Positions 22,505-23,770 of a DNA stretch of 23,770 nt are shown in pieces. A model generated the notes under the pieces. That model saw only the letters and a program-made list of their open reading frames with translations. It did not search any database and was not told where the DNA came from. The first letter of the stretch is position 1, and every line of letters begins with the position of its first letter. This DNA is from Frankiaceae bacterium (lineage in GTDB: Bacteria; Actinomycetota; Actinomycetes; Mycobacteriales; SCTD01). Made by a program: the position numbers and the translations under genes. The stretch lies in contig CANKBT010000008.1 in the NCBI GenBank assembly GCA_947479995.1, positions 1 to 23,770 on the forward strand, read 5' to 3'.

Positions 22505-22545
22505 GGCGCCCGGTCCGGTTCATCCCGCCGCGCGCACCGGCGCAC
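22477..22545 (-). other. Possible cysteine-rich upstream ORF overlapping the cysH start
   Basis: From GTG 22545 a 22-residue frame carries three cysteines (RRCARR, PCWMGVCRT) and stops inside the first codons of cysH in another frame. Short cysteine-codon uORFs attenuate sulfur genes in mycobacteria, and cysH is a logical target. It lacks the RRHVDL pattern, has no clear ribosome site, and such frames arise by chance in GC-rich DNA. Confidence 0.25.
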
Positions 22546-22566
22546 CCCCGTGACACGCTCGACGGC

Positions 22567-23271
22567 GTGAGCCGCCCCGTCCCCGACCTGGTGCTGCTGC
22601 ACGTCTGGCGGGTGCCGCGGCGCGGCGTCGCGCCGGCGCTGCGGCGGGTGGCCGCGGACCGCACCGCCGTGCGCCGCACGCCGGGCGTGCGCTTCGCCAA
22701 GGTGCTCGGCACCGGCACCGGCCGCACCTTCGGCCCGCGCGACGCCGACCTCACGCGCTGGGCGCTGCTCACCTGCTGGAGCGACCGCGCCGCGGCGCGC
22801 CGCTTCGACGACGGCCCGCTCGTCGGCGCCTGGCGCCGCGCCTGCCGCGAGGCCTGGCGCGCCGAACTGCGGCCGGTCGCCGCGCGCGGCCGCTGGAGCG
22901 GCGTCGAGCCGTTCGGCCAGCCCGCCGGCGGCCGCGACGGCGGGCCGGTCGTCGCGCTCACCCGCGCCCGGCTGACGACCCGCCGGACCGCCCGCTTCTG
23001 GTCGGCGGTGCCGCCGGTGAGCGGGGCGCTGCACCGCTCCCCCGGGCTGCTCGCGGCGCTCGGCGTCGGCGAGGCGCCGGTGGGCCTGCAGGGCACCGTG
23101 TCGCTGTGGCGCGACGACGCCGCGCTGCGCGGCTTCGCGTACGGCAGCGACGTCCACCGCGCCGTCGTCGACCGCACGCCGGGCGAGGGCTGGTACGCCG
23201 AGGAGCTGTTCGCGCGGTTCGCCGTCGAGGCGAGCGCCGGCACCCTCGACGGGCGGGACCCGCTGGCGTGA
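22567..23271 (+). CDS. Spheroidene monooxygenase (CrtA)-like protein
   Basis: A 234-residue protein related to CrtA-like monooxygenases, which are small heme-dependent or ABM-fold-like proteins. Family-like segments are LVLLHVWRVPRRGVAPAL, FAKVLGTGTGRTFGPRDADL, RWALLTCWSD and the late GSDVHRAVVDRTPGEGWYAE, followed by ELFARFAV. Actinomycetes carry such genes away from carotenoid clusters, so the substrate is probably not spheroidene. No carotenoid gene is in the window. It is divergent from cysH across 62 bases and its TGA overlaps the next GTG as GTGA. GTG 22567 has no strong ribosome site, which may mean a leaderless message. Confidence 0.75.
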   Translation: MSRPVPDLVLLHVWRVPRRGVAPALRRVAADRTAVRRTPGVRFAKVLGTGTGRTFGPRDADLTRWALLTCWSDRAAARRFDDGPLVGAWRRACREAWRAELRPVAARGRWSGVEPFGQPAGGRDGGPVVALTRARLTTRRTARFWSAVPPVSGALHRSPGLLAALGVGEAPVGLQGTVSLWRDDAALRGFAYGSDVHRAVVDRTPGEGWYAEELFARFAVEASAGTLDGRDPLA

Positions 23272-23770
23272 GCGCGCGCGTCACCACCTGGTCGCCCGAG
23301 GAGCTGGCCGCCCGGTCCGAGGAGGTCCTCGACGTCTACGCCGAGGCGATGGGCGTGCCGCGCCCGCTCGCCGGCGCGCGGCGCACGGTGCTCGCCGGCC
23401 ACCTCGGCCGTCCCGGGCTGCGCGCCGTCGCGGCGCTCGACGACGCCGGCGCGCTCGTCGGCACGGCGTACGGCCACCTCGGCGAGGACGGGCAGTGGTG
23501 GCACGACCAGGTCGTCGCCGCGCTCCGCGCGCAGGGCGGCGACGACGTCGCGGGCGGGTGGTCCGGCTCGTTCGAGGTGTGCGAGCTGCACGTGCGGCCG
23601 GCGCACCAGGGCACCGGGCTCGGCCGCGCGCTGCTCGACCTGCTGCTGCGCGACGTGCCGGCGCCCCGCGCGCTGCTCACCACCCCCGACGAGGAGACGC
23701 GCGCCCGCGCCTTCTACCGGGCGGGGGGCTGGGTCGACCTGGTGCGCCGGCTGCGCTTCCCGGGCGACCC
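23268..23770 (+). CDS. GNAT family N-acetyltransferase, partial at the window edge
   Basis: Starts at GTG 23268 overlapping the previous stop (GTGA) and stays open to base 23770, giving about 167 residues without a stop. The acetyl-CoA motif is LHVRPAHQGTGLGRALLDLL, and the C-terminal GNAT strand-helix is ETRARAFYRAGGWVDLVRRL, so nearly the whole domain is present and only the last residues are missing. The N-terminus VTTWSPEELAARSEEVLDVY and an internal GQWWHDQVV segment resemble an actinobacterial GNAT subgroup of unknown substrate. It is coupled to the CrtA-like gene. Confidence 0.85.
   Translation, partial: MSARVTTWSPEELAARSEEVLDVYAEAMGVPRPLAGARRTVLAGHLGRPGLRAVAALDDAGALVGTAYGHLGEDGQWWHDQVVAALRAQGGDDVAGGWSGSFEVCELHVRPAHQGTGLGRALLDLLLRDVPAPRALLTTPDEETRARAFYRAGGWVDLVRRLRFPGD

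Overview
The window is very GC-rich DNA (well over 70% G+C by eye) with GTG/TTG starts, 1-4 base gene overlaps and strong G/C third-position bias. Together with a mycobacterial-type SOS box, a DtxR/IdeR-type iron box, a SAV_6107-type HEPN protein, DUF6504, a SirA-type sulfite reductase and actinobacterial cysteine leader peptides, this points to a chromosomal segment of an actinomycete. The genus cannot be told from the sequence. No rRNA, tRNA, CRISPR array, insertion sequence or integrase was seen.

Layout. (1) 1-5020, minus strand: a DNA-damage operon of DUF6504, HEPN and dnaE2 behind a promoter with a perfect LexA-type SOS box. The dnaE2 reading frame is broken near its 3' end, and its OB-fold end continues in another frame to the window edge. 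(2) 5060-8361, plus: the EfeUOB iron-uptake operon behind an iron box. (3) 8362-10351, minus: a short cysteine-bearing leader peptide, a PAPS-type sulfotransferase and a beta-propeller (GH43-like) protein. (4) 10440-11306, plus: a polysaccharide pyruvyl transferase family protein. (5) 19292-11303, minus, about 8 kb: a cysteine-type leader peptide, then cysC, cysD, cysN, a candidate small cysteine-bearing ORF, an ssuABC-like transporter, fused siroheme synthase cysG and chelatase cbiX. (6) 19445-21809, plus: sirA, a 51-residue zinc-ribbon protein and a GNAT acetyltransferase, each overlapping the next. (7) 21806-22504, minus: cysH (APS reductase). (8) 22567 to the end, plus: a CrtA-like protein and a second GNAT protein cut by the window edge.

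How it fits together. CysDN makes APS from sulfate, CysH reduces APS to sulfite and SirA reduces sulfite to sulfide. CysG and CbiX make the siroheme SirA needs, and EfeUOB imports iron. CysH has the iron-sulfur APS-reductase cysteine pattern, so PAPS made by CysC is not needed for reduction and is most plausibly for sulfotransferases, one of which is encoded here. The most interesting observation is that the cysC operon and the sulfotransferase operon are each preceded by a tiny ORF with the same 17-residue pattern (L-V-x-R-R-x-V-D ... R ... A-x-C). This suggests both respond to cysteine supply through the same translation-dependent mechanism. A pair of tandem GGGAC-N4-GTCYC dyads in the cysC/sirA divergent region is a candidate operator.
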